Positions 24,842 through 33,006 are shown, counted from the first letter of the stretch. The stretch is 37,530 nucleotides of DNA from an uncultured Bacilli bacterium (GCA_934096275.1 CAKOLK010000009.1:1-37530), one strand, 5' to 3'. The notes: generated from the sequence alone by a model not told the origin. Made by a program: numbers and translations.

Positions 24842-26305
24842 ATGAATGGTAAATTGTCTATTAGACCTTTAGAAGATGGTATGCGTACTTATATTATGCC
24901 ATATTCTTCATTATATGATTATGAGATAGATATTTATTCATCACTTGATAAAAGCTTTGATGATATTATTTCTGGTTTGGATGATTTTGATTTTGATGTT
25001 GATTATTGTATATCTTTGTATGATGATAATGAAGAATATTTAGAAGTTTTAGAAAAAATTAAAAGTGATGGAGTAAATTGTATTAAGAATATATCTGATA
25101 TTGAGTTTTTTTATGAACCAGATGTTGTTTCTAAGTTTGTTAATGATAACCCTATTTTACTTACTAAGAGAATTATTTTTAGTGATTATAATTTGTTAGA
25201 TAATAGTTTAATTGAAAAGATTGAGAGTAATTTTAAAGATACTTCAAATATATATTTTAAAATTAAAGGGAATTATTCTTTAATTACATTTGATGAGTAT
25301 AAAAATACTACTTATTCTATAAATAAAAAGATTAATGAGATAGAAAGATATGATTTTTCTGTTTTAGAAAAGATTATGTATGTTTATGATATGGTAAGAG
25401 ATAAAGTCTATTTAGAAGTTGATGAAGGTGAAGATGAAACACATTCTAGAAACTTGTCTTCTGCTCTACTTGGTAATAGAATCGTATGTCTTGGGTATTC
25501 TGTAATTTTTCAAACTTTACTTAATAAATTGGGTATTGATTGTTATAAGATTATATTAGATAATATTGATAGTTATGGTGGTCATGTAAGAGTGGCTGTT
25601 TATGTTAAAGATGAAAAATATGATATTGATGGTGTTTACTTTTTTGATCCTACTTGGGATTGTAAAAGAAATGATGATGATAATAAGTTCTTACTTTCAT
25701 ATAAGTATTTTGCTATGACTAAGGAAAAAATGGATGAGTATGATGAAGGTAGAATTATTGATAGACGTTTCCCCTACTTTTCTTCCAATATTGCTTTAGA
25801 GTTTGATGAATTAGTAGATAGAATTGGTTTAGAAAAATTACCAAGTGATTTTATTCTTTCTATTAATTCTATGTCATGTTTAGTTGGGGGTGAAGATATT
25901 CTTGATGAAGCATGGAATGATCCTAGATATATTGAAATAGTTAATCAAAATAAAGATGAAGCTAGTAAAAAAATACATGGATTAATAAGATATTTTGATA
26001 CTTTTATTAATGCCGATGTTTTGCTTAATGTTTTATATAATGTTAGAAAACAACAGTATTATTCTAATCCTGAGAAGTATCCTTTTGATTTACGTGATTT
26101 TTATAAGACTGTTTTTATGTCTAATTGGGAGTTTGATGATGAGCTTAATAGTTTTATGTTTTTATGTACTAAAGAGGAGATTATGGAGAATAAATTTGAT
26201 AAAATTGTTAAATGTGCAGATGAAATGGAATTAGATAAACGTATTGAGCAAGTTAAGCTTACTAAGACTCTTAGAAATATTTATGATAAAAGTAATTTTT
26301 ATTAA
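24842..26305 (+). CDS. Transglutaminase-like cysteine protein
   Basis: 487 aa, GGAGGAG before the ATG. The central part has the Cys-His-Asp triad of the transglutaminase-like superfamily: NRIVCLGYSVIFQTLL (Cys216), GGHVRVAVYV (His248) and FFDPTWD (Asp269), preceded by the helix VLEKIMYVYDMVRDKV. The N-terminal 160 residues and C-terminal 200 are not recognised. There is no signal peptide, so it is predicted cytoplasmic, where such domains act as proteases, peptidases or cross-linkers with unknown substrates. It is a single gene between its own promoter and terminator. Confidence 0.78.
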   Translation: MNGKLSIRPLEDGMRTYIMPYSSLYDYEIDIYSSLDKSFDDIISGLDDFDFDVDYCISLYDDNEEYLEVLEKIKSDGVNCIKNISDIEFFYEPDVVSKFVNDNPILLTKRIIFSDYNLLDNSLIEKIESNFKDTSNIYFKIKGNYSLITFDEYKNTTYSINKKINEIERYDFSVLEKIMYVYDMVRDKVYLEVDEGEDETHSRNLSSALLGNRIVCLGYSVIFQTLLNKLGIDCYKIILDNIDSYGGHVRVAVYVKDEKYDIDGVYFFDPTWDCKRNDDDNKFLLSYKYFAMTKEKMDEYDEGRIIDRRFPYFSSNIALEFDELVDRIGLEKLPSDFILSINSMSCLVGGEDILDEAWNDPRYIEIVNQNKDEASKKIHGLIRYFDTFINADVLLNVLYNVRKQQYYSNPEKYPFDLRDFYKTVFMSNWEFDDELNSFMFLCTKEEIMENKFDKIVKCADEMELDKRIEQVKLTKTLRNIYDKSNFY

Positions 26306-26329
26306 AATAGTAAGTATAATTTTTTACAC

Positions 26330-26366
26330 ACTGTCTATATATTACTTAATATATGACAGTTTTTTT
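26330..26366 (+). terminator. Terminator of the transglutaminase-like gene
   Basis: ACTGTC-TATATATT pairs with AATATATGACAGT with one bulge, followed by seven T's, 25 nt after the stop codon. Confidence 0.8.
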
Positions 26367-26373
26367 CTAATAT

Positions 26374-26440
26374 AAAAAAAGAAGATAACTCAACAACGTA
26401 AGTTAATACTTCTTTGTTATGGGAACAACGACGTATTCCC
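26374..26440 (-). terminator. Tandem hairpins downstream of the DHHW gene, the second a terminator
   Basis: On the minus strand a GGGAA...TTCCC hairpin (26421-26440) is followed by AGAAGT-ATTAACT...AGTTAT-CTTCT (26380-26413) and seven T's. The loops share similar ACGT(C/T)GTTG sequences. The T-run makes the second hairpin an intrinsic terminator for the acylation genes; the first is unexplained. This fills most of 26367-26502. Confidence 0.65.
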
Positions 26441-26502
26441 AAATAAAATATATCATTTTTTTATATGATGTGCAATTACTTTTTTTATTTTTTTGTTTTT
26501 GT

Positions 26503-27645
26503 TTACATACCTAGATGTTTTTTAATCATATTGTATGAGAATGCATCATTTGATTGAGATGGAATGAATACTACATAGTCTATATTATAGGTTTTAACAT
26601 AGTAGTTTATACTGTTTTTACTAGTATTGTGTCTATAGTCAATTGAAATCATTTTATTAAAGTCATGTATACTTAATGCTTCTAGTATGTTGGTAAATGA
26701 TGAGCCTACATATAAAATATTAGGTAAATCTTTTCTATTCGTATCAATAATGGTAAAGGCATTATCTCCTTCCATATATGAGTCTTCATAAGTATTTGCT
26801 TTTTTATATACTTTTTTATTTGATATTTTTAGGTTTTCATATCTTGTATAGTTAATATTAAACTTAGGTACTAGATAAAGTTCTTCTAAAGAGGGTTTTA
26901 TACTTTGTCCTAATTGGTTATTAAATGAACCATTTATTAGTGTTTTTTCTATGGTATATAAGTCTTCTAGTGCGCTTTGTTTTAGTCTATTATCATTTGT
27001 TACTTGTTTTATTTTATTGTATAGAATATTTGCTCCACGTGGTGTTATATGATGATCATTTGTATAATAGTATCTAATGTTTTTATCATCAAATAGTTCA
27101 TAAGCATCTATTAAGATAACATTATTGTTTAGGTTTTGTTTTACTATGTCTATACTTTTATTATAAATAGTATCACTACTGATGTAACTGTTTGGTAGGT
27201 TGTCTTTTTCTACTGCATCTTTTCTTGGAATAGATAGGAAGATAAACTTAGTATTATTTTGTGTTATTTCTTCTGCTACTTTGTTTATGTTGTATGTACT
27301 TTGTTTTACGTTTTCTAAGTAAGTATCTTCGTTATTTATTCTTTGATATGCAGAGTATAATTCATTATTTTTTCCTTTTACTACATCACCATTATATCTT
27401 TGAAATTGAAATAAATAGTATCCTTTAACTAGTTTGTCTCTAAAAGCAATTTGATCTGAGAATGCTGTAGTTAGTGTATCTAGGTATGTTCCATTTATTA
27501 GTGTTTTTAATGAAAAGTGTGGAAATGTTTTAAGTGTTCTTTTTTCTACAGTACTTATTTCGTTATTATTAGTAAGTGTTATAAACATGAATGTATATAT
27601 TATAATAATGAATGTAATAGTAAATATTGTTTTTATTTTTTTCAT
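26503..27645 (-). CDS. DHHW family SGNH-hydrolase-like protein (AlgX/AlgJ-like), partner of MBOAT
   Basis: 380 aa. One N-terminal membrane anchor (TIFTITFIIIIYTFMFITLT, about 6-25), then an extracellular SGNH-like domain: NGTYLDTLTTAFSDQIAFRDKLVKGYY, FLSIPRKDAVEKDNLPN, YYTNDHHITPRGANILYN (the DHH(W) motif; Ile replaces Trp) and LYVGSSFTNILEAL (serine-containing block). In AlgI/AlgX and related pairs such proteins take acyl groups moved by the MBOAT and place them on a glycan. Ten nt separate it from the upstream MBOAT gene, and GGGAGG precedes the ATG. The glycan and acyl donor are unknown. Confidence 0.85.
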   Translation of the reverse strand: MKKIKTIFTITFIIIIYTFMFITLTNNNEISTVEKRTLKTFPHFSLKTLINGTYLDTLTTAFSDQIAFRDKLVKGYYLFQFQRYNGDVVKGKNNELYSAYQRINNEDTYLENVKQSTYNINKVAEEITQNNTKFIFLSIPRKDAVEKDNLPNSYISSDTIYNKSIDIVKQNLNNNVILIDAYELFDDKNIRYYYTNDHHITPRGANILYNKIKQVTNDNRLKQSALEDLYTIEKTLINGSFNNQLGQSIKPSLEELYLVPKFNINYTRYENLKISNKKVYKKANTYEDSYMEGDNAFTIIDTNRKDLPNILYVGSSFTNILEALSIHDFNKMISIDYRHNTSKNSINYYVKTYNIDYVVFIPSQSNDAFSYNMIKKHLGM

Positions 27646-27655
27646 GGTTCCTCCC

Positions 27656-29038
27656 TTAGAATCTAAAGTATATAAATGGATTGTATGTAGATTGTGCTAG
27701 AAACATAATTGATATAATGAATAGGATTATTAGGCCTATGTATTTTATTATGTTAAATAATAGTTTGTCTTTAAACTTATCACATATAACATAGTATATA
27801 TTTGTTGAGAATATAGTTGCTAGTATGAAGTATATGTAGTATGTTTCTATGTATATACGTGATTCCATCAGTGATATGGTTGTTATATCAAAGCTAAACA
27901 TTGAACTTATTATGTTGTAGAATTGATTTAGATTGTCTACTCTAAAAAGAACCCAACCAAATAGTATTATAAGTAATGCATAAATGTGTTTTAAGATGTT
28001 TGGTGTCTTTTTTAAATATTTTGATAGAACAAATTTTTCTAGTGATAGGAATATTAAATAGTAAAGTCCCCATAGAATGAAGTTATATGCTGCTCCATGC
28101 CAGAATCCTGTTAGTAACCAGACTATGCTCATGTTTAGTATTTGTCTTTTTATTCCTTTTCTATTTCCTCCGAGTGGAATGTATACATAGTCTCTAAACC
28201 AAGTTGATAGTGATATGTGCCATCTTCTCCAGAAGTCTGTGATTGATTTTGCCATGTATGGAAAGTTAAAGTTTTCTAGAAAATGGAAACCGAATATTCT
28301 ACCTAGTCCAATTGCCATATCACTATAAGCAGAAAAATCAAAGTATATTTGGAACATATATGCTATTGCCCCGATCCATGAGGTTGTAAAAGAATAGTTT
28401 CCTGCAAAGATGATGTCTGCTAATTTACCCATTTGGTTGGCTATTATTAGTTTTTTGGCAAACCCTAAGATAAATCTTTCTATACCATATGATATGTCCT
28501 CGAATGATGTTTTTCTTTTAGTTATTTCTTTTTCTATTGTTTGATATCTTACGATTGGTCCCGCGATTAGTTGTGGAAATAGACTAACGTATAGTAGTAA
28601 TAGTAAGTAGTTTTTTTGAACTTTTACTTCTTTTTTATAAACGTCTATTACATAACTCATTGCTTGGAATGTATAAAATGATATTCCTATAGGCATTATT
28701 ATGTTTAATAGTTTTATGTCTATATTGAATAGATTGTTTATGTTTGATATAAAGAAGTTGGTGTATTTATAAAACATTAATACTAGTATATTAATTGCTA
28801 TTGTAATGATAAGTATTTGTTTTCTTTTTGATTTATATTTATCTATTAGAATTGCTCCGAAGTAGTCTATTAAAACAACAAGCATCATTATAAATAGATA
28901 TTTTAATCCTCCGAAAGCATAAAATAATAAGCTAAATAGTAATAGTGTATAGTTTTTAAGTTTTTTTGGACTTAAAAAATAAAATAATAGTAATATTGGT
29001 AAGAAACCAAATATAAAAATTGAACTGCTAAATACCAT
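27656..29038 (-). CDS. MBOAT family membrane O-acyltransferase (AlgI/DltB-like)
   Basis: 460 aa with roughly ten hydrophobic segments. Family motifs: PIGISFYTFQAMSYVIDVYK, FPQLIAGPIVRY, the re-entrant block FWRRWHISLSTWFRDYVYIPLGGNRKG and the catalytic His in TGFWHGAAYNFILWG. It moves acyl groups (usually acetyl) across the membrane for glycan or polymer modification. Paired with the DHHW protein downstream in a two-gene unit; the closest functional model is AlgI-AlgX type O-acetylation rather than Dlt, since no dltA, dltC or dltD-like genes are present. GGGAGAG ribosome site. Confidence 0.93.
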   Translation of the reverse strand: MVFSSSIFIFGFLPILLLFYFLSPKKLKNYTLLLFSLLFYAFGGLKYLFIMMLVVLIDYFGAILIDKYKSKRKQILIITIAINILVLMFYKYTNFFISNINNLFNIDIKLLNIIMPIGISFYTFQAMSYVIDVYKKEVKVQKNYLLLLLYVSLFPQLIAGPIVRYQTIEKEITKRKTSFEDISYGIERFILGFAKKLIIANQMGKLADIIFAGNYSFTTSWIGAIAYMFQIYFDFSAYSDMAIGLGRIFGFHFLENFNFPYMAKSITDFWRRWHISLSTWFRDYVYIPLGGNRKGIKRQILNMSIVWLLTGFWHGAAYNFILWGLYYLIFLSLEKFVLSKYLKKTPNILKHIYALLIILFGWVLFRVDNLNQFYNIISSMFSFDITTISLMESRIYIETYYIYFILATIFSTNIYYVICDKFKDKLLFNIIKYIGLIILFIISIMFLAQSTYNPFIYFRF

Positions 29039-29045
29039 GTTATCT

Positions 29046-29070
29046 CTCCCTTTAATAATTATAACATAAA
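29046..29070 (-). promoter_or_regulatory. Extended -10 promoter/RBS module of MBOAT-DHHW (25-nt repeat, copy 1)
   Basis: Minus strand TGTTATAAT (TATAAT at 29058-29063) followed within 8 nt by AAAGGGAG. The same 25 nt occurs at 29777-29801 upstream of the kinase remnant/mazG. No clear -35. The rest of 29071-29338 contains only a hairpin terminator and no supported gene. Confidence 0.65.
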
Positions 29071-29175
29071 ATATTAATATGTAGTTTATTCTAATTTGTT
29101 TTTACGTTAAACTCAAGATATATATGCAAAAATATAAATACTATCAACTAATTGATCACTATTGTATACACATTT

Positions 29176-29198
29176 AAAAATCGAACTAAAAAGTTCGA
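29176..29198 (-). terminator. Possible terminator of the MazG-like gene
   Basis: Minus strand: TCGAACT, loop TTTT, AGTTCGA, then TTTTTAAA; 140 nt after the stop codon of the gene at 29339. Confidence 0.6.
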
Positions 29199-29338
29199 CT
29201 AAATATCACTATGGAGCAATTACGTGTGTCATTTGCAAAAAATAGAAATAAGTATTTAGTTAAATCAATCTATTAATAGTATAATATATTTGTTTATTAT
29301 AGTACAATATATTTATATTTTTTCAGCAGGTTTAAGGT

Positions 29339-29653
29339 TTATTCTTCACTATATTCTTTAACTCTTGTGTTTACCCCATTAATAATTTTATATTGTCTAT
29401 GTTTATTTTTATTTACTTTTTTTAAAATTTCGGTTTCTAAATTTATATTTAAAATTTCGGATAATCCCAGTAAATATATTACTACATCTGCAATTTCTTC
29501 TCCAACGTCGGTTTGTTTTTTTCTCCAAGCTTCGTATGCTTCGGCCATTTCGCCATAGGCTAAGCAAAATTCTTTGTTGATGTCTGTTACATTAAATCCC
29601 TTATCTAATTTATTTTTATAAATATCTTTTTGTAATTGTTTTAAATCTATCAT
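29339..29653 (-). CDS. MazG-like nucleotide pyrophosphohydrolase
   Basis: 104 aa, all-alpha. Metal-binding pattern of MazG-type NTP pyrophosphatases: GEMAEAYEAW (ExxExxE-like) followed by VGEEIADVVIYLLGL (ExxD). Such enzymes hydrolyse NTPs/dNTPs to NMPs, cleaning the nucleotide pool. GGAGG precedes the ATG. It shares a transcript with a truncated nucleotide-kinase remnant upstream (29695-29766), consistent with a nucleotide-salvage context. Confidence 0.85.
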   Translation of the reverse strand: MIDLKQLQKDIYKNKLDKGFNVTDINKEFCLAYGEMAEAYEAWRKKQTDVGEEIADVVIYLLGLSEILNINLETEILKKVNKNKHRQYKIINGVNTRVKEYSEE

Positions 29654-29694
29654 TTATTTTTCCTCCAATACATCATTTATTATTTTTCTAATTT

Positions 29695-29766
29695 CTAATA
29701 TTCATTTATTATTTGAACTAATGTTGTTTTGCCACAATTATCTAATCCTTCAAAAATTACTAACAT
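29695..29766 (-). pseudogene. Remnant of a thymidylate/deoxynucleoside kinase-like gene
   Basis: From ATG 29766 (GGGAGATG upstream) 23 codons read MLVIFEGLDNCGKTTLVQ and a few more before TAG at 29695-29697. That is the P-loop N-terminus of a dTMP kinase-like protein (FEGxDxxGKTT). Everything after it is missing; the frame beyond the stop has another TAA at once and the mazG-like gene starts 42 nt later. It looks like a large internal deletion that kept promoter and start. Confidence 0.75.
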
Positions 29767-29776
29767 AGTATAACAT

Positions 29777-29801
29777 CTCCCTTTAATAATTATAACATAA
29801 A
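29777..29801 (-). promoter_or_regulatory. Extended -10 promoter/RBS module (25-nt repeat, copy 2)
   Basis: Identical to 29046-29070: minus strand TGTTATAAT (TATAAT at 29789-29794) and AAAGGGAG. It now drives the kinase remnant and presumably the mazG-like gene. Confidence 0.65.
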
Positions 29802-29802
29802 G

Positions 29803-29826
29803 AAAAAAGAGTTTTAAACTCTTTTT
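29803..29826 (-). terminator. Terminator of the prepilin gene
   Basis: Minus strand AAAAAGAGTTTAAAACTCTTTTTT: a symmetrical stem ending in T6, 10 nt after the stop codon. Confidence 0.8.
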
Positions 29827-29836
29827 ACTATTTATA

Positions 29837-30388
29837 CTAGTTACCTGGTGTTTCAGGTGTTGTAGTTGGATAGAATTCAGAAGGACAGCTAGTTATGTTT
29901 CTATATTGTAGTCTAATTACTTCTTTACCATCTACAGTTTCTTTAATTTCTCCTTCTGGTTCTTTTGCTTTTAAGTCTTCATCAGCTGCAATTGCTTGGT
30001 AGTCTCCGATTACACCTTTTTTAGCTTGGCTATCAAAAAGACATACTCTAACATTACCATTTACATCAATGATTGCTCTTGCTGTTTCATAGCCATTATC
30101 TGTCCATGGACTATTAGCAAGTGGTTTTTCAAGCAAGTCAGATGAATTTATTTTACTAGAATCTTTGTCTACAAATACATAAACTTGTCTGTTACTTTCA
30201 TTTCCTTGCACTTGCCATTCTCTAAGTACTGCATTAGTTATGTTTTGTGCATTTAATCTGTCTGCATTAATTTTAGAGTTTTCAATGTAATTAGTTACCA
30301 TTATAGCAGTTATTCCCGCTAATATAGCTAGTATTACGATTACTGCTAATAATTCAATTAAAGTAAAACCTTTTTTATTATTTTTCAT
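29837..30388 (-). CDS. Type IV prepilin-like protein
   Basis: 183 aa. Class III signal MKNNKKGFTLIELLAVIVILAILA: cleavage expected after Gly7, with Glu at mature position 5. The hydrophobic helix runs to about residue 32, then a globular domain (LREWQVQGNESNRQVYVFVDKDSS..., GYETARAIIDVNGNVRVCLFDS) with two cysteines and a Pro/Thr-rich end. Resembles major pilin or ComGC-type proteins. GGAGG precedes the ATG. It is monocistronic; no assembly genes are in the window. Confidence 0.85.
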   Translation of the reverse strand: MKNNKKGFTLIELLAVIVILAILAGITAIMVTNYIENSKINADRLNAQNITNAVLREWQVQGNESNRQVYVFVDKDSSKINSSDLLEKPLANSPWTDNGYETARAIIDVNGNVRVCLFDSQAKKGVIGDYQAIAADEDLKAKEPEGEIKETVDGKEVIRLQYRNITSCPSEFYPTTTPETPGN

Positions 30389-30417
30389 ATTTTAACCTCC
30401 ATATACTTTATAAGTAA

Positions 30418-30446
30418 ATTATACAAGAGTTTTTTAATAAAGTAAA
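30418..30446 (-). promoter_or_regulatory. Promoter of the prepilin gene
   Basis: Minus strand: -35 TTTACT (30441-30446), 17-nt spacer, -10 TATAAT (30418-30423), 29 nt upstream of the ATG. Confidence 0.7.
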
Positions 30447-30456
30447 TGGTTTTAAT

Positions 30457-30482
30457 AAAAAAAGACACTTTTGTATCTTTTT
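30457..30482 (-). terminator. Terminator of spoIVA
   Basis: Minus strand: AAAGATAC, loop AAAA, GTGTCTTT (one G-T pair), then T's, directly after the TAG stop. Confidence 0.8.
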
Positions 30483-30489
30483 ATGTAAA

Positions 30490-31965
30490 CTAAATGACTA
30501 TTGCAATTAAGTTTCCTGACCCTTTGTTAACTACTTTACTCATTGTTTGTTGTAGTTTGAATTGAATGTTTTCAGGCATCATATTTATCTTTGATTGAAT
30601 TCCTTCTTGAACTATTTGATCTAGGCTTCTTCCAAATATTTCAGATGACCAAATGCTATTAGGATCGTTTTTACTATCTTTCATTATGTAGTCTATTAAT
30701 TCTTTGCTTTGTACTTCTGTCCCAATGATTGGTTCAAAGCTTGATTCGACGTCTACTCTTATCATGTGAATTGATGGGGCTTTTGCTTTTAGCTTAATTC
30801 CGTATCTATTTCCTTGTTTAGTGACTTCTGGTGTATCTAGTGTCATATCACTAAGTGATGGTGTTGCTACACCATATCCAGTTGCTTTGACCATTTTAAG
30901 AGCATATTTAACTTGATCGTATTCTGCTTTTGATTCTTTGTAGTCTTGGAACATTGAAAGCAAACTTGCTTTACTAGTTATATCTACACCAATCATTTCA
31001 TTTAAAACAGTATTAAATAGTTCATCTGGTGCATCTAGTCTAATGTTTAGTATTCCTGTTGATGGGTCTACTTTAGACATGTATGCTTTTGATATATATT
31101 CACAATCATTAAAGTGTTCTAGAATAGTATCTACATCACGAAGTTTATCGACTTCTACTACGCTTTCTTTAATTTTTTCAACATATGATTTTTTTACGTA
31201 GTGATTAGAGTTTAGAACACCGATCCATTCTGGCATATCTACTGATACTTCAAGTACTGGGAATTCATATAATGCTTCACGTAGGATATCTGTTACATCT
31301 CTTTCATTCATTGATAAAACGTCCATAGGTAGAACTGGTACACCGTAGTTGTTTCTCATGTCTTTAGCTAGTGCTTGAGTCTGTGGATCGGTTGGATGAG
31401 TACTGTTTAGAACTACGATGAATGGTTTATTAATAGATGTTAATTCTCCGATTACTTTTTCTTCAGCTTTAATATAGTCTCCTCTTTCAAAATCTCCGAT
31501 TGAACCATCTGTTGTTACTACCACTCCGATTGTTGAGTGGTCTTTTATTACTTTTTCTGTTCCTATTTCTGCTGCTTCGATGAATGGAATCTCATCATTG
31601 TACCATGGAGTTTTTACCATACGTGGTCCATTTTCGTCTTCATATCCTTTGGAGTTTTCAATTACATATCCAACACAGTCTACTAATCTAATGTTGCATT
31701 CTAATTCATCAATTTTTATTTTAGCAACATTGTTTGGTATAAACTTAGGTTCGATTGTCATAATGGTTTTTCCTCCACTTGACTGTGGAAGTTCATCAAG
31801 AGTTCTTTTTCTTTCAAACTCATCTGTTATATTTGGTATAACAAGAGTTTCTACTACTTTTTTAATAAATGTAGATTTACCCGTTCTTACTGCACCAACA
31901 ACCCCTAAATATATGTCTCCCCCAGTTCTTGTTGCTATGCTTTTTATTATCTCTTCTTTATTCAT
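30490..31965 (-). CDS. spoIVA: Stage IV sporulation protein A (spore coat ATPase)
   Basis: 491 aa from ATG 31965. SpoIVA polymerises with ATP hydrolysis on the forespore surface to form the coat basement layer. The N-terminus matches the family: IATRTGGDIYLGVVGAVRTGKST with Walker A at about 24-31, then DELPQSSGGKTIMTIEPKFIPN and VRLVDCVGY-like DCVGYVIENSKGYEDENGPRMVKTPWY. A middle and C-terminal region ends in a hydrophobic tail (GNLIAIVI). I chose this start because GAGAGTGAT precedes it and because the predicted sigma-E transcript begins downstream of the other in-frame ATG at 31983. Its presence argues for endospore formation in this lineage. Confidence 0.95.
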   Translation of the reverse strand: MNKEEIIKSIATRTGGDIYLGVVGAVRTGKSTFIKKVVETLVIPNITDEFERKRTLDELPQSSGGKTIMTIEPKFIPNNVAKIKIDELECNIRLVDCVGYVIENSKGYEDENGPRMVKTPWYNDEIPFIEAAEIGTEKVIKDHSTIGVVVTTDGSIGDFERGDYIKAEEKVIGELTSINKPFIVVLNSTHPTDPQTQALAKDMRNNYGVPVLPMDVLSMNERDVTDILREALYEFPVLEVSVDMPEWIGVLNSNHYVKKSYVEKIKESVVEVDKLRDVDTILEHFNDCEYISKAYMSKVDPSTGILNIRLDAPDELFNTVLNEMIGVDITSKASLLSMFQDYKESKAEYDQVKYALKMVKATGYGVATPSLSDMTLDTPEVTKQGNRYGIKLKAKAPSIHMIRVDVESSFEPIIGTEVQSKELIDYIMKDSKNDPNSIWSSEIFGRSLDQIVQEGIQSKINMMPENIQFKLQQTMSKVVNKGSGNLIAIVI

Positions 31966-31987
31966 ATCATCACTCTCTTTCATTTAA

Positions 31988-32015
31988 CTTATATGTTAAA
32001 AAAGATATAATATGA
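31988..32015 (-). promoter_or_regulatory. Sigma-E-like (mother-cell) promoter of spoIVA
   Basis: Minus strand: TCATATT (32009-32015), 13-nt spacer, CATATAAG (31988-31995). This fits the Bacillus sigma-E pattern kmATATT - 13 to 15 nt - CATACAmT with mismatches at two -10 positions. Expected transcription start is about 31981, just upstream of the ribosome site. Confidence 0.65.
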
Positions 32016-32048
32016 AAAAAACAATAAAATTGTTACATTTTATTGTTT
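32015..32048 (-). terminator. Terminator of the 269-aa protein gene (copy A)
   Basis: Minus strand: ACAATAAAAT, short loop, ATTTTATTGT, then TTTTTT. The same hairpin occurs at 33059-33090. Its T-run abuts the sigma-E -35 of spoIVA. Confidence 0.75.
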
Positions 32049-32069
32049 AGATAGTACAACATTCATAGT

Positions 32070-32116
32070 ATTCTATTACGCATTTTTTAATTTTTTTTAA
32101 TTTTGCGTAATAGAAT
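32070..32116. repeat. 47-bp hairpin repeat, copy A
   Basis: Perfect 13-bp arms ATTCTATTACGCA / TGCGTAATAGAAT around a 21-nt A/T spacer. It lies 3' of the gene at 32143-32952 (minus strand). The second copy (33007-33053) lies on the other side of that gene with identical spacer length. Confidence 0.85.
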
Positions 32117-32142
32117 CAAATTTTATCTTCTAACCCTAGTTT

Positions 32143-32952
32143 TTAATAACTCAAATAATACAAAATATTATTATCACAGTCATAAACACCAACTTCATAT
32201 CTTGTTTCTTTTTTATTTGTATTTACAGAAGTATTATTTTCTTTATAATAGTAATATCCATTTTTAATTGATAATATTTCACTATTATGTTCAAACTTTT
32301 TTAATATTTTTTGATCAATTTGTTTGGTACTCCAAGCATTATCTTTAATTATATCTTTTTTTATTTGATTACATTTTTCTTCATCAAATACATATGTGTA
32401 ATAATCAATACCATCATTTTGTGCATCTTGTCCTTTTACATTGTATATTTCAATATTTTTATAATCATCTATTTTTATACCTAAAACTTGTTTATAATTA
32501 TTATGATAATCTATGATGTTGTTTTTTAAATAGTATAGTTTTGCATTTTTAACATCTATTATGGCATATATTAAGCCTTTATTATAATAATATAAATCTT
32601 CTCTATCTATTTCTACTGTTTTTCTATCTATTTTTTCATAAAATTTGTTCATTATATATTCATAAAACTTCTTTTTATTCCAGTTTTTATTATTTTCAAT
32701 TCTTTTTTTTATTCTATATATACTGTCTTTATCATGGGAATTATTTATTTTATATACTTTATATTCATATGAGTTATCTTTACTATAAATAGTGTAATAA
32801 TCTATATCATAGTCTTTTATTCCTAAATCTAGTTTTTCATAATCTTTATCTTCATATGTTTTTATATATATAGTTGTTATTGTTATGGACAAAAAACTAA
32901 TTAGGACTATAAGTATTAATATAATACAAAAATTTATTTTTTTATTTTTCAT
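32143..32952 (-). CDS. Membrane-anchored protein of unknown function with internal duplication
   Basis: 269 aa. One N-terminal membrane segment (FCIILILIVLISFLSITITTIYI, about 8-30), then an extracytoplasmic Lys/Tyr/Asp-rich part. Two related halves are visible: IKKRIENNKNWNKKKFYEYI...YYYNKGLIYAIIDVKNAKLYYL and IKKDIIKDNAWSTKQIDQKI...YYYKENN...YEVGVYDCDNNILYYL, suggesting a tandem two-domain protein. Not recognised as a named family. GGAGG precedes the ATG. The gene is bracketed by two copies of a 47-bp hairpin and of a GTTGTACTAT motif, hinting that it was inserted or duplicated as a unit. Confidence 0.75.
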   Translation of the reverse strand: MKNKKINFCIILILIVLISFLSITITTIYIKTYEDKDYEKLDLGIKDYDIDYYTIYSKDNSYEYKVYKINNSHDKDSIYRIKKRIENNKNWNKKKFYEYIMNKFYEKIDRKTVEIDREDLYYYNKGLIYAIIDVKNAKLYYLKNNIIDYHNNYKQVLGIKIDDYKNIEIYNVKGQDAQNDGIDYYTYVFDEEKCNQIKKDIIKDNAWSTKQIDQKILKKFEHNSEILSIKNGYYYYKENNTSVNTNKKETRYEVGVYDCDNNILYYLSY

Positions 32953-33006
32953 ATATTTGCGCCTCCTTATTTATTTAAATAGTACAACATATCTTGTGAA
33001 AGATCG

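Noticed and set aside
29212..29277. Plus-strand mini-ORF beginning MEQLRVSFAKNRNKYLV
   Set aside because: 21 codons, no ribosome site, no promoter; nothing recognisable, so not annotated.
30490..31983. Start of SpoIVA at the upstream ATG 31983
   Set aside because: No ribosome site, and the sigma-E-like promoter would begin transcription at about 31981, downstream of its first base.
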